Of a DNA stretch of 37,488 nt, positions 24,630-33,630 are shown one piece after another (positions within the stretch are counted from its first letter, which is position 1; the number at the start of each line of letters is the position of its first letter). The position numbers were made by a program, and so were the translations under genes. Source of the stretch: Paracoccaceae bacterium. Its GTDB lineage: Bacteria > Pseudomonadota > Alphaproteobacteria > Rhizobiales > Stappiaceae. The notes beneath the pieces were generated by a model, which ran no database searches, was not told where the DNA came from, and saw only the letters and a program-made list of their open reading frames with translations. Location: positions 1-37,488 of the forward strand of contig JABXHV010000189.1 in NCBI GenBank assembly GCA_013373445.1, given 5' to 3'.

Positions 24630-25874
24630 GTGTCGGGTATTATCGTGACTTTTAAAAAGAATTCTCTACATTCTATTTTCATCGCGATGTTTGTGATTGT
24701 AGGCATCGGCTTGATTTTTTCACATGCCGTTGAACGGTTCCTAGCATGGCAGGTAAACTCCGCGATCCTGCACCATGCAGAGCAGAGTGTTTACACCTGG
24801 TCTGAAAAATTCTTTTCCATGACCCCGCGTGCAACCCAAATGATTCAGTCCGGACAGGGCCTGACGCGCGAAAAAGACGCGATCAATTCACTGTCCAGAC
24901 TCTCAGATGTCAACCGACTGCGACTTTATAACGACCGCGGCTATCTGACATACAAGACCAGTGGCACGACGATGACGATGCGCGAGTCCGATTACCAGAA
25001 CCTCAAGGCGTTGAAGACATTCCAGACCGGACAACCCAACTCACAGCTCACACGGCAAATTGACTACAGCGCCCCGAATCCGAACCCGCATCATACGGTA
25101 ATCACCTTCATCCCGGCGATCTCGCCACACGGGACCAAAGTGGGTGTCATCGAGGCACATGTGGACGTCAGCAGCCTGAAGAAAGATCTGGAATTCGCCT
25201 TTGAACGCGTCGGACAGTACTTGATTGTGTCAACCATGTGCGTGCTCATGATTCCAAGCCTCGCCTTTATGTTCCGAAGCTGGCAGGTGATCCGCAAAAA
25301 CCGGGAACTTCTTGAGCTTACCCGCTACGATCAGCTGACCGGTTTGCTCAACCGCGCGTCGGCAACGCGCATACTGGACAGCTACTTTTCTCAAAACGTC
25401 AGATCCGTTCAGCTCGGTATTCTGTTCATTGACGTGGACCACTTCAAGCAAATCAACGACCATTATGGCCATGAAGGCGGCGACCAGATCCTGAAGCGCG
25501 TCGCACAGAGCCTCAAAGACAGCATTCGCGCCGATACCGATGTCGCAGCGCGCTATGGCGGCGATGAATTTCTACTGATTTGCCCCAATGCCGACATGAG
25601 CACCCTGAAGCGAATTCACACGCGCATCAAGAACCACCTCAATCAGGTTTCCTCTACGCGCATTCCCTTGCCAAGTCTGAGTGTTGGAGCCTATGTCACA
25701 TGCGACGGCGACAGTGAGCGCGACACTCTGCACCGGGCAGACGCCGCCGTTTACGCCGCAAAGCGTCAGGGACGAGGACAATTCATCGAATATGCTCCAG
25801 ATCTCGATGACATTTTTGAAGACAACTTCGAATCAACGCCTGCAGCCCCCAACATAAGCGTGGCGGCTCACTAG
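24630..25874 (+). CDS. Membrane-bound diguanylate cyclase (GGDEF)
   Basis: This 414-residue protein probably makes the second messenger c-di-GMP from two GTP. Its N-terminal helix (~13-31) and second helix (~196-214) bracket a ~165-residue periplasmic sensor region resembling a dCache/CHASE-type input (RLRLYNDRGYLTYKT). The GGDEF domain follows (~228-395), starting at YDQLTGLLNR, with metal Asp in FIDVDHFKQIND and the signature GGDEF at 310-314. The usual inhibitory RxxD five residues before the signature is not in register here (R-A-D-T-D). No EAL or HD-GYP domain is present. The start is GTG with AGGA 8 bases upstream; the overlapping ATG, two bases earlier, stops after six codons. Confidence 0.92.
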   Translation: MSGIIVTFKKNSLHSIFIAMFVIVGIGLIFSHAVERFLAWQVNSAILHHAEQSVYTWSEKFFSMTPRATQMIQSGQGLTREKDAINSLSRLSDVNRLRLYNDRGYLTYKTSGTTMTMRESDYQNLKALKTFQTGQPNSQLTRQIDYSAPNPNPHHTVITFIPAISPHGTKVGVIEAHVDVSSLKKDLEFAFERVGQYLIVSTMCVLMIPSLAFMFRSWQVIRKNRELLELTRYDQLTGLLNRASATRILDSYFSQNVRSVQLGILFIDVDHFKQINDHYGHEGGDQILKRVAQSLKDSIRADTDVAARYGGDEFLLICPNADMSTLKRIHTRIKNHLNQVSSTRIPLPSLSVGAYVTCDGDSERDTLHRADAAVYAAKRQGRGQFIEYAPDLDDIFEDNFESTPAAPNISVAAH

Positions 25875-26030
25875 CACCCATGACCTGCGGCCGGATGGAG
25901 CTGAAGGGCTAAAAGCCGCCAGAGGCATGGTCTCAACAAACTGCGGAACTGCCAAACCTTGAACAGGCTATCGCCTTGTGGAGCGGATCGGATATAAGCG
26001 GCGCAAACCCATATTCGCGGAGTACGCCAG

Positions 26031-26846
26031 ATGTCCAACCAAGGTGAAACAAACGACCAACCGCTCCTCGGCACCATGCTGCATGAAGGCGTCTATCGGA
26101 TTGTGATGAAGCAACCCGAGAACATGAATGCGCTGTCTTCGAAGATGATGACCGCCCTGTCAGACGAGTTGACAGTCGCAGCCCAAAATCCAGACATCCG
26201 CGTTGTCCTGATCGGAGCCGAAGGCAAGGTCTTTTGTGCAGGCCACGACCTGAAAGAACTGACCACAGCGCGCGCCGAACCGGATGGCGGCAAGGCCACC
26301 TATGAAGCAATCATGCGCCAATGCGCCGACCTGATGCAGCAGATCATCGCCCTGCCCAAACCGGTGATTGCCGTTGTCACCGGCGTTGCGACCGCAGCGG
26401 GATGCCAACTCGTTGCCTCTTGTGATCTTGCTCTCGCGGTCGATACGGCAACCTTCTGCACGCCCGGCGTCAACATCGGGCTGTTCTGTTCCACGCCCAT
26501 GGTGGCGACAAGCCGTGCGATGGCACCAAAGCAAGCCATGGAAATGCTGCTCACAGGCGAAGCCATCGATGCGTCCACCGCCAAGGACTTCGGTCTCATC
26601 AACCGCATCATCCCGCGTGATTATCTGGAGCAGATCGTCCAGAAATATGCGACGGCCATCGCGTCAAAGTCAGCCCACACACTGAAAATTGGCAAACAGG
26701 CATTTTACCAGCAACTGGAAATGCCTTTGTCCGAAGCCTATGACTTTGCGGCAAAGACCATGGTCGACAACATGATGTCCGCAGATGCAGAAGAAGGCAT
26801 CAATGCTTTCCTGCAAAAGCGCAATCCGGAGTGGAAAGACAGCTGA
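26031..26846 (+). CDS. Crotonase-superfamily protein (ECHDC3-like)
   Basis: This 271-residue protein has the enoyl-CoA hydratase/isomerase fold with the CoA-binding and oxyanion-hole segment VFCAGHDLKEL (Ala70-Gly71). The two glutamates that activate water in true enoyl-CoA hydratases are absent: Gln126 stands at the first position (AAGCQLVASCD) and Gly146 at the second (TPGVNIGLFCSTP). The pattern ATAAGCQLVASCD...TPGVN[IV]GLFCSTP matches the ECHDC3 branch, whose reaction is not settled. It is therefore probably not a classical beta-oxidation hydratase. GGAG lies 9 bases before the ATG. The CoA-binding protein and metY follow on the same strand. Confidence 0.9.
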   Translation: MSNQGETNDQPLLGTMLHEGVYRIVMKQPENMNALSSKMMTALSDELTVAAQNPDIRVVLIGAEGKVFCAGHDLKELTTARAEPDGGKATYEAIMRQCADLMQQIIALPKPVIAVVTGVATAAGCQLVASCDLALAVDTATFCTPGVNIGLFCSTPMVATSRAMAPKQAMEMLLTGEAIDASTAKDFGLINRIIPRDYLEQIVQKYATAIASKSAHTLKIGKQAFYQQLEMPLSEAYDFAAKTMVDNMMSADAEEGINAFLQKRNPEWKDS

Positions 26847-26965
26847 AGCACTGGGCCGAACGCAGCACACACCCTTGCGACAGTTTCACTACTTGTAGCA
26901 GAGCCAAAATCCGGTCTTGATGAGGTGCAAATGCTCCACCAAGCGCATCATACAGCAGGAAACCC

Positions 26966-27406
26966 ATGTCCCACGACATTCTCAGCGACAGCTATTCAGA
27001 TTCTTACCTCTCAGCGATCCTGAAAGAGGTCAAAACCATCGCCCTTGTCGGCGCCAGCGCCAACACCGCTCGTCCGTCCCACAATGTCATGCAGTATCTT
27101 CTTGAAAAAGGTTATGAGGTCTGGCCAATCAATCCCGGGCTTGCTGGCCAGGATCTTCTGGGACAGAAGGTCTATGCCTCACTGGAAGACTTGCCGGACA
27201 CCCCGGACATGATCGATATCTTTCGCAACTCGGACGCCGCCGGACAGGTCACCGATGCAATCGTCGCATCTGGAAAGCTGCCGAAAGTGATCTGGATGCA
27301 GCTTGAAGTCGAAGCGCCTGAGGCGGCAGCACGCGCCGAGGAACAGGGTATCAAGGTCGTGATGAACCGTTGCCCGAAGATCGAATACGATCGTCTTCTT
27401 CTGTGA
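26966..27406 (+). CDS. CoA-binding (YccU-like) protein
   Basis: This 146-residue stand-alone Rossmann-fold protein is of the CoA_binding_2 family, related to the N-terminal domain of succinyl-CoA synthetase and acyl-CoA synthetases. Family features are TIALVGASANTARPSH at ~24-39 (nucleotide loop), YEVWPINPGLAG at ~50-61, PDMIDIFRNSD and the terminal VVMNRCPKIEY. There is no catalytic ligase domain, so it may bind CoA or an acyl-CoA as a sensor or partner. AGGAAA precedes the ATG. It lies between the crotonase-like gene and metY, an order I recall from Hyphomicrobiales. Confidence 0.9.
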   Translation: MSHDILSDSYSDSYLSAILKEVKTIALVGASANTARPSHNVMQYLLEKGYEVWPINPGLAGQDLLGQKVYASLEDLPDTPDMIDIFRNSDAAGQVTDAIVASGKLPKVIWMQLEVEAPEAAARAEEQGIKVVMNRCPKIEYDRLLL

Positions 27407-27677
27407 AATCTATTGGGCCTTCATAACCTGGCAGCGCTGTATCGCCTGATCGACCGAAACCGACCGACATTGGCGAGAGCCCGCGCTTTAACGCGGAAGG
27501 GCAAAGCGGCTTCTCCCAAGCCTGCTGACTGGTTCATTGCGTCAAGCGGTGGATTTTTGAAAATTCATCATCCTAATAACGCCGAAACTTGGATCAACCA
27601 GTCTTTACCCACTTCGAACCTTGCGTCAAACTGCCGGCAAAATTGACCAAGAAAACCAATCCGATTGGAGGAAAAAC
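27407..27677 (+). other. Untranslated gap / metY leader
   Basis: The 271-base stretch before metY has one clear small hairpin, CCGCG-CTTTAA-CGCGG (27481-27496), not followed by a T-run. I looked for the conserved GCTAAA-type core of SAM-II elements, which often precede such genes in alphaproteobacteria, and did not find it. A 77-codon plus-strand frame here has no ribosome binding site. Confidence 0.45.
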
Positions 27678-28961
27678 ATGACAGACGGAGCTCCAGGCTT
27701 TGCAACGCAAGCCATTCACGCAGGCGCCCAGCCCGATGCCACAACCGGTGCCAGAGCAACCCCGATTTTCCAAACGACATCCTTCGTCTTCGACGATGCG
27801 GACCATGCGGCCTCCTTGTTTGGCCTGCAGGCCTTTGGCAACATCTACACACGCATCACCAACCCGACGACAGCCGTTCTTGAAGAGCGTGTCGCAGCCC
27901 TCGAAGGTGGAACAGCAGCCTTGGCCGTTGCTTCCGGCCACTCTGCGCAGCTCCTCTGCTTCCATACAATGATGCAGCCCGGCTGCAACATTGTCGCCTC
28001 CAAGAAGCTTTACGGTGGTTCAATCAACCAGCTCAACCACTCATTCAAGAGCTTTGGCTGGGAAGTGAAATGGGCTGATCCCGACGACCTGGCATCTTTT
28101 GAAGCCGCCATTGACGACAAAACCCGCGCGGTCTTCATTGAAAGCCTGGCCAATCCGGGTGGTGTCGTCGTCGACATTGAAGGCATTTCCGCCATTGCCA
28201 AGGCCAAAGGGGTCCCTCTGGTTGTCGATAACACAATGGCTAGCCCGTATCTTTGCCGTCCGATCGAACATGGCGCGGACATCGTGCTGCATTCCCTGAC
28301 GAAATTCATGGGTGGACACGGCAACTCGATGGGTGGTGCCATTGTTGATGCCGGTTCATTCGATTGGTCCGCCAGTGGCAATTACCCGCTGTTGAGCGAA
28401 CCACGTCCGGAATACAATGATGTTGTTCTGCATCAGACCTTTGGCAATTTCGCGTTCGCCATCGCTTGTCGCGTTCTCGGCTTGCGTGATCTTGGACCGG
28501 CCATTTCCCCGTTCAATGCCTTCATGCTCCTCACCGGCATTGAAACCCTGCCACTGCGCATGCAGCGCCATTCGGACAACGCCCTGAAGGTCGCACAGCA
28601 CTTGTCGAACCACCCAAAAGTGTCCTGGGTTTCCTACGCAGGCCTTGAAGGCGACAAGACCCATGCCCTGCAGCAAAAATACATGCCAAAAGGCGCCGGT
28701 GCCGTGTTCACCTTTGGTCTGAAGGGCGGCTATGAAGCTGGCGTCAGCCTCGTGTCAAAGGTCGAAATGTTCTCTCACCTGGCGAACATCGGCGACACAC
28801 GCAGCCTGATCATTCACCCGGCCTCCACGACCCACCGTCAGCTGACCGATGACCAGAAGGCAACGGCAGGTGCAGGCGTCGACGTGATCCGCTTGTCCGT
28901 GGGTATTGAAGATGTGGAAGACATCATTGCCGATCTGGATCAGGCCCTCGCTCAGATCTGA
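27678..28961 (+). CDS. metY: O-acetylhomoserine aminocarboxypropyltransferase (sulfhydrylase)
   Basis: This PLP enzyme makes homocysteine (or methionine) from O-acetylhomoserine and sulfide (or methanethiol); some members also act as cysteine synthase. The 427-residue length and FATQAIHAGAQPDATTGARATPI N-terminal region suit MetY better than the shorter MetZ/MetB. Visible residues are Tyr57 and Arg59 (NIYTRITNPT) for PLP phosphate, Asp184 (VVDNT) for the pyridine nitrogen and Schiff-base Lys209 (HSLTKFMGGHG). The start has GGAGG 6-7 bases upstream; a 19-residue longer frame is ignored. With hom elsewhere in the window it completes part of the methionine branch. Confidence 0.94.
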   Translation: MTDGAPGFATQAIHAGAQPDATTGARATPIFQTTSFVFDDADHAASLFGLQAFGNIYTRITNPTTAVLEERVAALEGGTAALAVASGHSAQLLCFHTMMQPGCNIVASKKLYGGSINQLNHSFKSFGWEVKWADPDDLASFEAAIDDKTRAVFIESLANPGGVVVDIEGISAIAKAKGVPLVVDNTMASPYLCRPIEHGADIVLHSLTKFMGGHGNSMGGAIVDAGSFDWSASGNYPLLSEPRPEYNDVVLHQTFGNFAFAIACRVLGLRDLGPAISPFNAFMLLTGIETLPLRMQRHSDNALKVAQHLSNHPKVSWVSYAGLEGDKTHALQQKYMPKGAGAVFTFGLKGGYEAGVSLVSKVEMFSHLANIGDTRSLIIHPASTTHRQLTDDQKATAGAGVDVIRLSVGIEDVEDIIADLDQALAQI

Positions 28962-28995
28962 ACCAGATCAGTTTGACGTGGAATTCTAAAAGATC

Positions 28996-29033
28996 AAAAG
29001 TCCCTCAATCAGAAATGGTTAGAGGGGCTTTTT
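28996..29033. terminator. Terminator between metY and the convergent HAD gene
   Basis: A stem AAAAGTCCCTC / GAGGGGCTTTT (one G-T pair) has an inner AATC/GGTT extension and is followed by TTTTTC on the plus strand. It lies 35 bases after the metY stop and touches the HAD-gene stop. The A-run at its left end could serve the minus strand too. Confidence 0.88.
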
Positions 29034-29773
29034 CATGTCTTGGATGAAAGAGCTGATCGCCTGCTCAGCATCACAGGCAATTCCTCGACACCAGCGAGAC
29101 AAACGTCGCTTTCCGGCTCAAGCAATTCTCGTGTCCCGGTGCCTGTCAGGACACTGACCTTCAGCCCCGCTCCCGCATCCCGAGCCATATGCATGTCGTG
29201 CAGATTATCCCCGACCATCGCCACCTCATGCGGTTCAACGCCAATCGCCTTCGCAAACGCCAGCAACATCCCGGGCTGCGGCTTTTCACCATGACCGCTG
29301 TCATAGCCGCAGACAAAAGCCAAATGCTCGCCCAATTCAAACCGGTCGACCAGGGCCCGGATCGACAACTCCGCGTCACTGCTGGCAATGCCAATCAGAT
29401 ATCCTGCCGCCCGCAAACTGGAAAACAACTGGGAAAGGTCGCACACCGGCACATGATGGTCGACGCTTTGCGCAGCAATCCTGTCAAATGTTTCAACAAG
29501 TTGGGCGACAGGAACCACCGCCCCGGCCACCACCATCGCCTCAGCGATCAGGTCATTGCTGGCCGCCGCGAAAAGACTGTCAGCTGCCGTTCTCCCGGTG
29601 TCCGGGTCCATGCCCCCTACCCGCAACAGATGGTCAGTGAGCACCGGATCGCCCCCCGCTGCGAATTCCGCCAGCGACCGCGTGACAGGTTCCCACGACT
29701 TTTGAAAATCAATCAGCGTACCATCCTTGTCAAAAAGGATTGCACGAATGGGGGAAACGCAAGGCATGGTCAT
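29033..29773 (-). CDS. HAD-family hydrolase (phosphoglycolate phosphatase-like)
   Basis: This is a cytosolic haloacid dehalogenase-superfamily phosphatase of about 246 residues. The motifs are in order: nucleophile Asp15 and acid/base Asp17 in LFDKDGTLID, Ser/Thr motif IASSDAE, Lys in HGEKPQPGML, and the acidic metal motif MVGDNLHDM. The helical cap between motifs I and II fits the Gph-like subclass, but the substrate is unknown. The start is uncertain: neither this ATG nor the next one two codons later has a clear ribosome binding site, and a GTG 33 bases upstream would add 11 residues. A terminator separates it from the dehydrogenase upstream. Confidence 0.88.
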   Translation of the reverse strand: MTMPCVSPIRAILFDKDGTLIDFQKSWEPVTRSLAEFAAGGDPVLTDHLLRVGGMDPDTGRTAADSLFAAASNDLIAEAMVVAGAVVPVAQLVETFDRIAAQSVDHHVPVCDLSQLFSSLRAAGYLIGIASSDAELSIRALVDRFELGEHLAFVCGYDSGHGEKPQPGMLLAFAKAIGVEPHEVAMVGDNLHDMHMARDAGAGLKVSVLTGTGTRELLEPESDVCLAGVEELPVMLSRRSALSSKT

Positions 29774-29856
29774 ATCGTTGGAAACCGGAGCAAGATCACA
29801 AAACACATCATCGAAGAAGACCCGCTTTCAAGGGACGAAAAGCTGAAGTCATCATG

Positions 29857-29888
29857 AAAAAAGGGGCGTGTCCAAGACACGCCCCTTT
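29857..29888 (-). terminator. Terminator of the dioxovalerate dehydrogenase gene
   Basis: A perfect 12-bp stem, AAAGGGGCGTGT / ACACGCCCCTTT, with a 5-base loop lies 24 bases past the stop. On the minus strand it ends in a run of six T. This separates the dehydrogenase transcript from the HAD gene. Confidence 0.93.
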
Positions 29889-29911
29889 CAAATTCGACAA
29901 AACCGTCAGGC

Positions 29912-31426
29912 TTAGCCCTGAAGATCCGCTGGAAGCACGGCATCCGGGAACGCCTGGTAGCAGACCGGACGCAGGAAGCGACGGATCGCCATGGAGCCAA
30001 CAGAGGTTGCACCAAAGTTCGTGGACGCCGGGTATGGGCCGCCATGAACCATTGTGTCACAAACCTCAACACCTGTTGGGAAACCGTTGACCAACAGACG
30101 GCCAGCCTTGCGTTCCAGAACCGGAGTAAGACGTTTTGCAAGATCAGTATCGCCAGCATCCATGTGAATGGTTGCTGTCAGCTGACCTTCGAAGCCCTTG
30201 GCAAGATCGATCATCTCGTCAACGCTCTTCACGGTGATCAACAGACCAACCGGACCAAACACTTCTTCGCTCAGGTTGTGGTTCTTGAGGAACTCGGAGC
30301 TGGAAACCTTGAAGAGGTTCGGACAAGCTTCGCGGCCTGAGCTGTCGGTGCTGACCAGTGCATGAACGCCAGCAGTTGCTTCAATGCCTTCAACGCCCTT
30401 TTGGTAAGACGTTGCAATGCCTTGTGTCAGCATCACCTGAGCGCCAACACCAGCAAGAGCTTCCTTCAGCGCTGACATGACAGCGTCTGCCTGCTCTTCC
30501 AGGATCACACCGATACCAGGGTTTGTACAGAACTGACCTGCACCCATGACGAGGGAACCGGCCCAACCCTTGGCAATGTCTTCGCCGCGCGCCTTGATGG
30601 CTTCAGGCAACATGAACATCGGGTTGATCGAACCAAGTTCACCGAAGAATGGAATTGGCTTAGGACGCTGTGCGCAAAGGTCGAACAATGCACGGCCGCC
30701 AGCCAGAGATCCGGTGAAGCCAACTGCGTTGATCAGCGGATGCTGGACGATTGCAGCACCTACTTCACGTGGGCCGCCCTGGATGAGCGAGAACACGCCC
30801 GGGTGCAGCTTGCAGCTCTTGATCGCAGCGTTGATCGCTTCGGTCACGACTTCGCCTGTGCCTGGGTGCGCAGAGTGACCGCGCACGACAACCGGACAAC
30901 CAGCAGCCAATGCAGAAGCTGTGTCACCACCAGCAGTCGAGAATGCGAGCGGGAAGTTGGACGCACCAAACACGCCAACCGGGCCGATTGGACGCTGAAC
31001 CATTTTCAGGTCAGGACGCGGCAGAGGTGCACGATCTGGAAGCGCTTCATCGTGACGGCGATCAAGGTAGTCGCCTTTCAGGATATGCTGTGCAAAGAAA
31101 CGAAGCTGGCCGGTTGTACGACCGCGCTCGCCCTGCAGGCGCGCTTCAGGAAGACCTGTTTCCTGAGAACCGATCTCGGTCAGGATATCGCCACGTGCTT
31201 CGATTTCATCAGCGATGGCGTTCAGGAAAGCTGCGCGGGATTCGCGGCTCGAATAGCCGTAAGTCCAGAATGCTTCTTCAGCTGCCTGACAGGCCTGATC
31301 AACCAACTCAACCGATCCGACGGAGAAAGAGTGAGCCTCACCGCTTGCCGGAGAAGACTTGAAGCTCTCCTCTGTTCCGATCCATTCACCGTTGATGAGG
31401 TGCTTTCCGTGCGGTTTAAAACCCAT
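29912..31426 (-). CDS. 2,5-dioxovalerate (alpha-ketoglutaric semialdehyde) dehydrogenase
   Basis: This enzyme oxidises 2,5-dioxopentanoate to 2-oxoglutarate, the last step of non-phosphorylative catabolism of pentoses (L-arabinose, D-xylose), hexuronates and aldarates, and of hydroxyproline. The 504-residue aldehyde dehydrogenase fold shows Asn157 in GASNFPLAFSTAGGDTASALAAG, Glu263 in FFGELGSINP and nucleophile Cys300 in GAGQFCTNPG. These contexts are typical of the KGSADH branch and differ from general aldehyde dehydrogenases. AGGAG lies 6-7 bases before the ATG. It is divergent from the GGT-like gene, and no dehydratase for the pathway is in the window. Confidence 0.92.
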   Translation of the reverse strand: MGFKPHGKHLINGEWIGTEESFKSSPASGEAHSFSVGSVELVDQACQAAEEAFWTYGYSSRESRAAFLNAIADEIEARGDILTEIGSQETGLPEARLQGERGRTTGQLRFFAQHILKGDYLDRRHDEALPDRAPLPRPDLKMVQRPIGPVGVFGASNFPLAFSTAGGDTASALAAGCPVVVRGHSAHPGTGEVVTEAINAAIKSCKLHPGVFSLIQGGPREVGAAIVQHPLINAVGFTGSLAGGRALFDLCAQRPKPIPFFGELGSINPMFMLPEAIKARGEDIAKGWAGSLVMGAGQFCTNPGIGVILEEQADAVMSALKEALAGVGAQVMLTQGIATSYQKGVEGIEATAGVHALVSTDSSGREACPNLFKVSSSEFLKNHNLSEEVFGPVGLLITVKSVDEMIDLAKGFEGQLTATIHMDAGDTDLAKRLTPVLERKAGRLLVNGFPTGVEVCDTMVHGGPYPASTNFGATSVGSMAIRRFLRPVCYQAFPDAVLPADLQG

Positions 31427-31923
31427 TGAATTCTCCTAATAGTTTATCTTAATCAGAGAGTTAGACAGTTCCGAAACATTATCGCGTTTTCAATCTCGCG
31501 CTCATGCAAACCGTCCGAGGACGCTCAGATTTTGAAGAGACGCTATATCTGACAAATATCTGGCGTACGTCAACCCTCGTAATTCTCTTGATAGGTCGCT
31601 TTGCCTATCTGATCATAATGTAAGGCTCGAAGGTCTCTTTTTTAAGACGTCTCCTACCACGAATTTACGCATTTTTCTCAAAGCACGCCAAAGGCTTGTC
31701 CCAAACCGGTTGTTTCGGCCACTGTAAAACGCATTCGGCGCTGGCTCGTTTCCAAACCGTCTTCGGCAGCCCCTTTGTCCCGAACTTTGTTCGCTCAAGC
31801 ACACGCCAGAAAACGCTTGCAGAACAGGCACGAAGCACGCAGTCTTGTCTCACAATCCAACCGATGTGCGACCGCACAGGTCTTCCCCCAGTCCTTTCAG
31901 ATCAATCGGATCAATCAAACATC
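31427..31923. other. Divergent gap between the dioxovalerate dehydrogenase and GGT-like genes
   Basis: This 497-base region should carry both outward promoters. A 6-bp dyad, GATAGG / CCTATC (31590-31609), begins inside a TTGATA; a CATAAT lies downstream, but at about 20-base spacing. Candidate -10 TAAGAT on the minus strand lacks a -35. The GGT frame stays open back to 31696, but that stretch has no signal peptide or family similarity. I see no separate gene. Confidence 0.5.
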
Positions 31924-33579
31924 ATGTCCCTGCCATCCCTGCCCTTCACTTGCGAAAAACAACCAGCATCCGGCGCAGGGGGTATTGTCGTTACCAACAA
32001 CCCGCTCGGCTCAATGGCAGGCCAGCAAGTCTTGGCAGCCGGCGGCAATGCCATCGATGCAGCCGTCGCTTCGTTGTTTGCGCTCTCGGTGGTTGAACCG
32101 ATGATGGTTGGCATTGCAGGTGGCGGTCTATCCCACATCCGCCTGGCAGATGGCCGCCATGTTGTCATCGATGCTTTGGCCTCCGCTGGCTCTGCCATGC
32201 GACCGGACATCTACGAACCGCTCGACGATCCCAACGCGACCTTTCTGATCTCGAAAGACCGCGTCAACCTGGTCGGACCGTCTGCCGTTGCCGTACCGGG
32301 GAATCTGGCCGGCTGGCATCATATGCAGACAACATATGGCCGCCTGCCGTTTGAGGATGTCGTGGAACCGGCGCGTCATTACGCAGCAAGAGGATTTGCC
32401 GCCACCCAGTACCTCACCGGCGCCATCAAGATGGAGCTAGATGATCTGAGCAATGACCCGGAGACCGCAGCGACTTTGCTGGTGGACGGGAATGTACCGG
32501 AGGTTGGCCACAAGATCGTAATGTCCAACTACGCCGACAGCCTTGCACTGATCCAGAAGCAGGGCGCCAGCGCTCTTTATGGCGGCGCGCTGGGAACCGC
32601 GCTCATCGACAGCATGTCCCGCAGTGACAAATACGCCGGATGGCTCACGATGGAGGATCTGAGATCCTACCGACCGAAGGAACGGGAAGCTGTCTTTGGG
32701 ACCTATCGCGGCCATGACATCGTCGGTCCGCCGCCGCCTGCCTCCTCAGGCGTCCACATTGTGCAGATGCTCAACATGCTGGAAGCTTTCGACATCAAGA
32801 GCATGGGATTTGGATCTGCCGACCTCCTGCATTTGCTGGCCACAGTGACCAGCAAGGCCTTTGAAGACAGACGCCAGGCATCCGGCGATCCCGATTTCGT
32901 CCCTGTTCCGGTGGAAAAATTCACGTCCAAGGATTACGCCCGCCAGTGCATCGCCGGACTTGATGGCCTCAAGGCCATGCCTGCCGCACCTTATGAAAGC
33001 GCCGACACGACCCACGTCACGGTCGCTGACAAGGACGGCAATGTGGTCTCTGCTACCCACACCATCAATGGTTTGTTTGGAGCGCGCTACATGGTGCCTG
33101 GTACCGGCATCTTGCCCAACAACTACATGTGCAACTTCGATCCCAATCCGGACCGTGCCCTGTCTATTGCACCTGGAAAACGCGTCCCGACATCAATGGC
33201 TCCCATGATGGTTTTGAAGGATGGCGCACCAAAATATGCGCTTGGTCTTCCTGGCGGCGTGCGGATTTTCCCCTCTGCAATGCAGGCCATTTCCAATCTG
33301 ATCGATCATGGCATGAGCTTGCAGGAGGCTGTCGAGGCACCGCGGCTTTGGACGCAAGGGGGACCGGTGGAACTGGAGCCCGCCTATGCCAACCAGCAAC
33401 AGGCGATGGAACAGCGCGGTCATGACGTCGTGCTGCCCAACCTGATTGGCGGCGGCATGAACGCCATTGCCTTTGAAGACGGTGGCAAGATCAGCGGAGC
33501 GGCCTGCTGGCGCGCCGACGGCACCGTTGCCGCTCTTGGCGGCGGCCTTGCCCGTCCCGGCGTTCGATTTGAACTGTAA
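31924..33579 (+). CDS. Gamma-glutamyltransferase-family enzyme, no signal peptide
   Basis: This is an Ntn-hydrolase of the GGT family, 551 residues, expected to self-cleave before Thr362 (in ADTTHVTVADKDGN) into large and small subunits. Other family marks are GGNAIDAAVAS near the N-terminus, GIAGGGLSHIRLADG, PPPPASSGVHIVQML and the small-subunit GLPGGVRIFPSAMQ. Secreted GGTs start with a signal peptide; none is visible here with either the chosen ATG or the longer frame, so this one is probably cytosolic and may use a non-glutathione gamma-glutamyl or amide substrate. The ribosome binding site is weak. The 2-hydroxyacid dehydrogenase follows 51 bases later and is likely co-transcribed. Confidence 0.9.
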   Translation: MSLPSLPFTCEKQPASGAGGIVVTNNPLGSMAGQQVLAAGGNAIDAAVASLFALSVVEPMMVGIAGGGLSHIRLADGRHVVIDALASAGSAMRPDIYEPLDDPNATFLISKDRVNLVGPSAVAVPGNLAGWHHMQTTYGRLPFEDVVEPARHYAARGFAATQYLTGAIKMELDDLSNDPETAATLLVDGNVPEVGHKIVMSNYADSLALIQKQGASALYGGALGTALIDSMSRSDKYAGWLTMEDLRSYRPKEREAVFGTYRGHDIVGPPPPASSGVHIVQMLNMLEAFDIKSMGFGSADLLHLLATVTSKAFEDRRQASGDPDFVPVPVEKFTSKDYARQCIAGLDGLKAMPAAPYESADTTHVTVADKDGNVVSATHTINGLFGARYMVPGTGILPNNYMCNFDPNPDRALSIAPGKRVPTSMAPMMVLKDGAPKYALGLPGGVRIFPSAMQAISNLIDHGMSLQEAVEAPRLWTQGGPVELEPAYANQQQAMEQRGHDVVLPNLIGGGMNAIAFEDGGKISGAACWRADGTVAALGGGLARPGVRFEL

Positions 33580-33630
33580 TCCGTCCGAAGCTGACGACAC
33601 CTGCGGAAAGACTGAGAGCCCGACCAAACG

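Noticed and set aside
27407-27677. SAM-II riboswitch before metY
   Set aside because: No conserved core could be seen by eye; kept only as something to test.
31696-31923. 76-residue N-terminal extension of the GGT-like gene
   Set aside because: The extension has no signal peptide or GGT similarity; the ATG reading MSLPSLPFTC fits the family start better.
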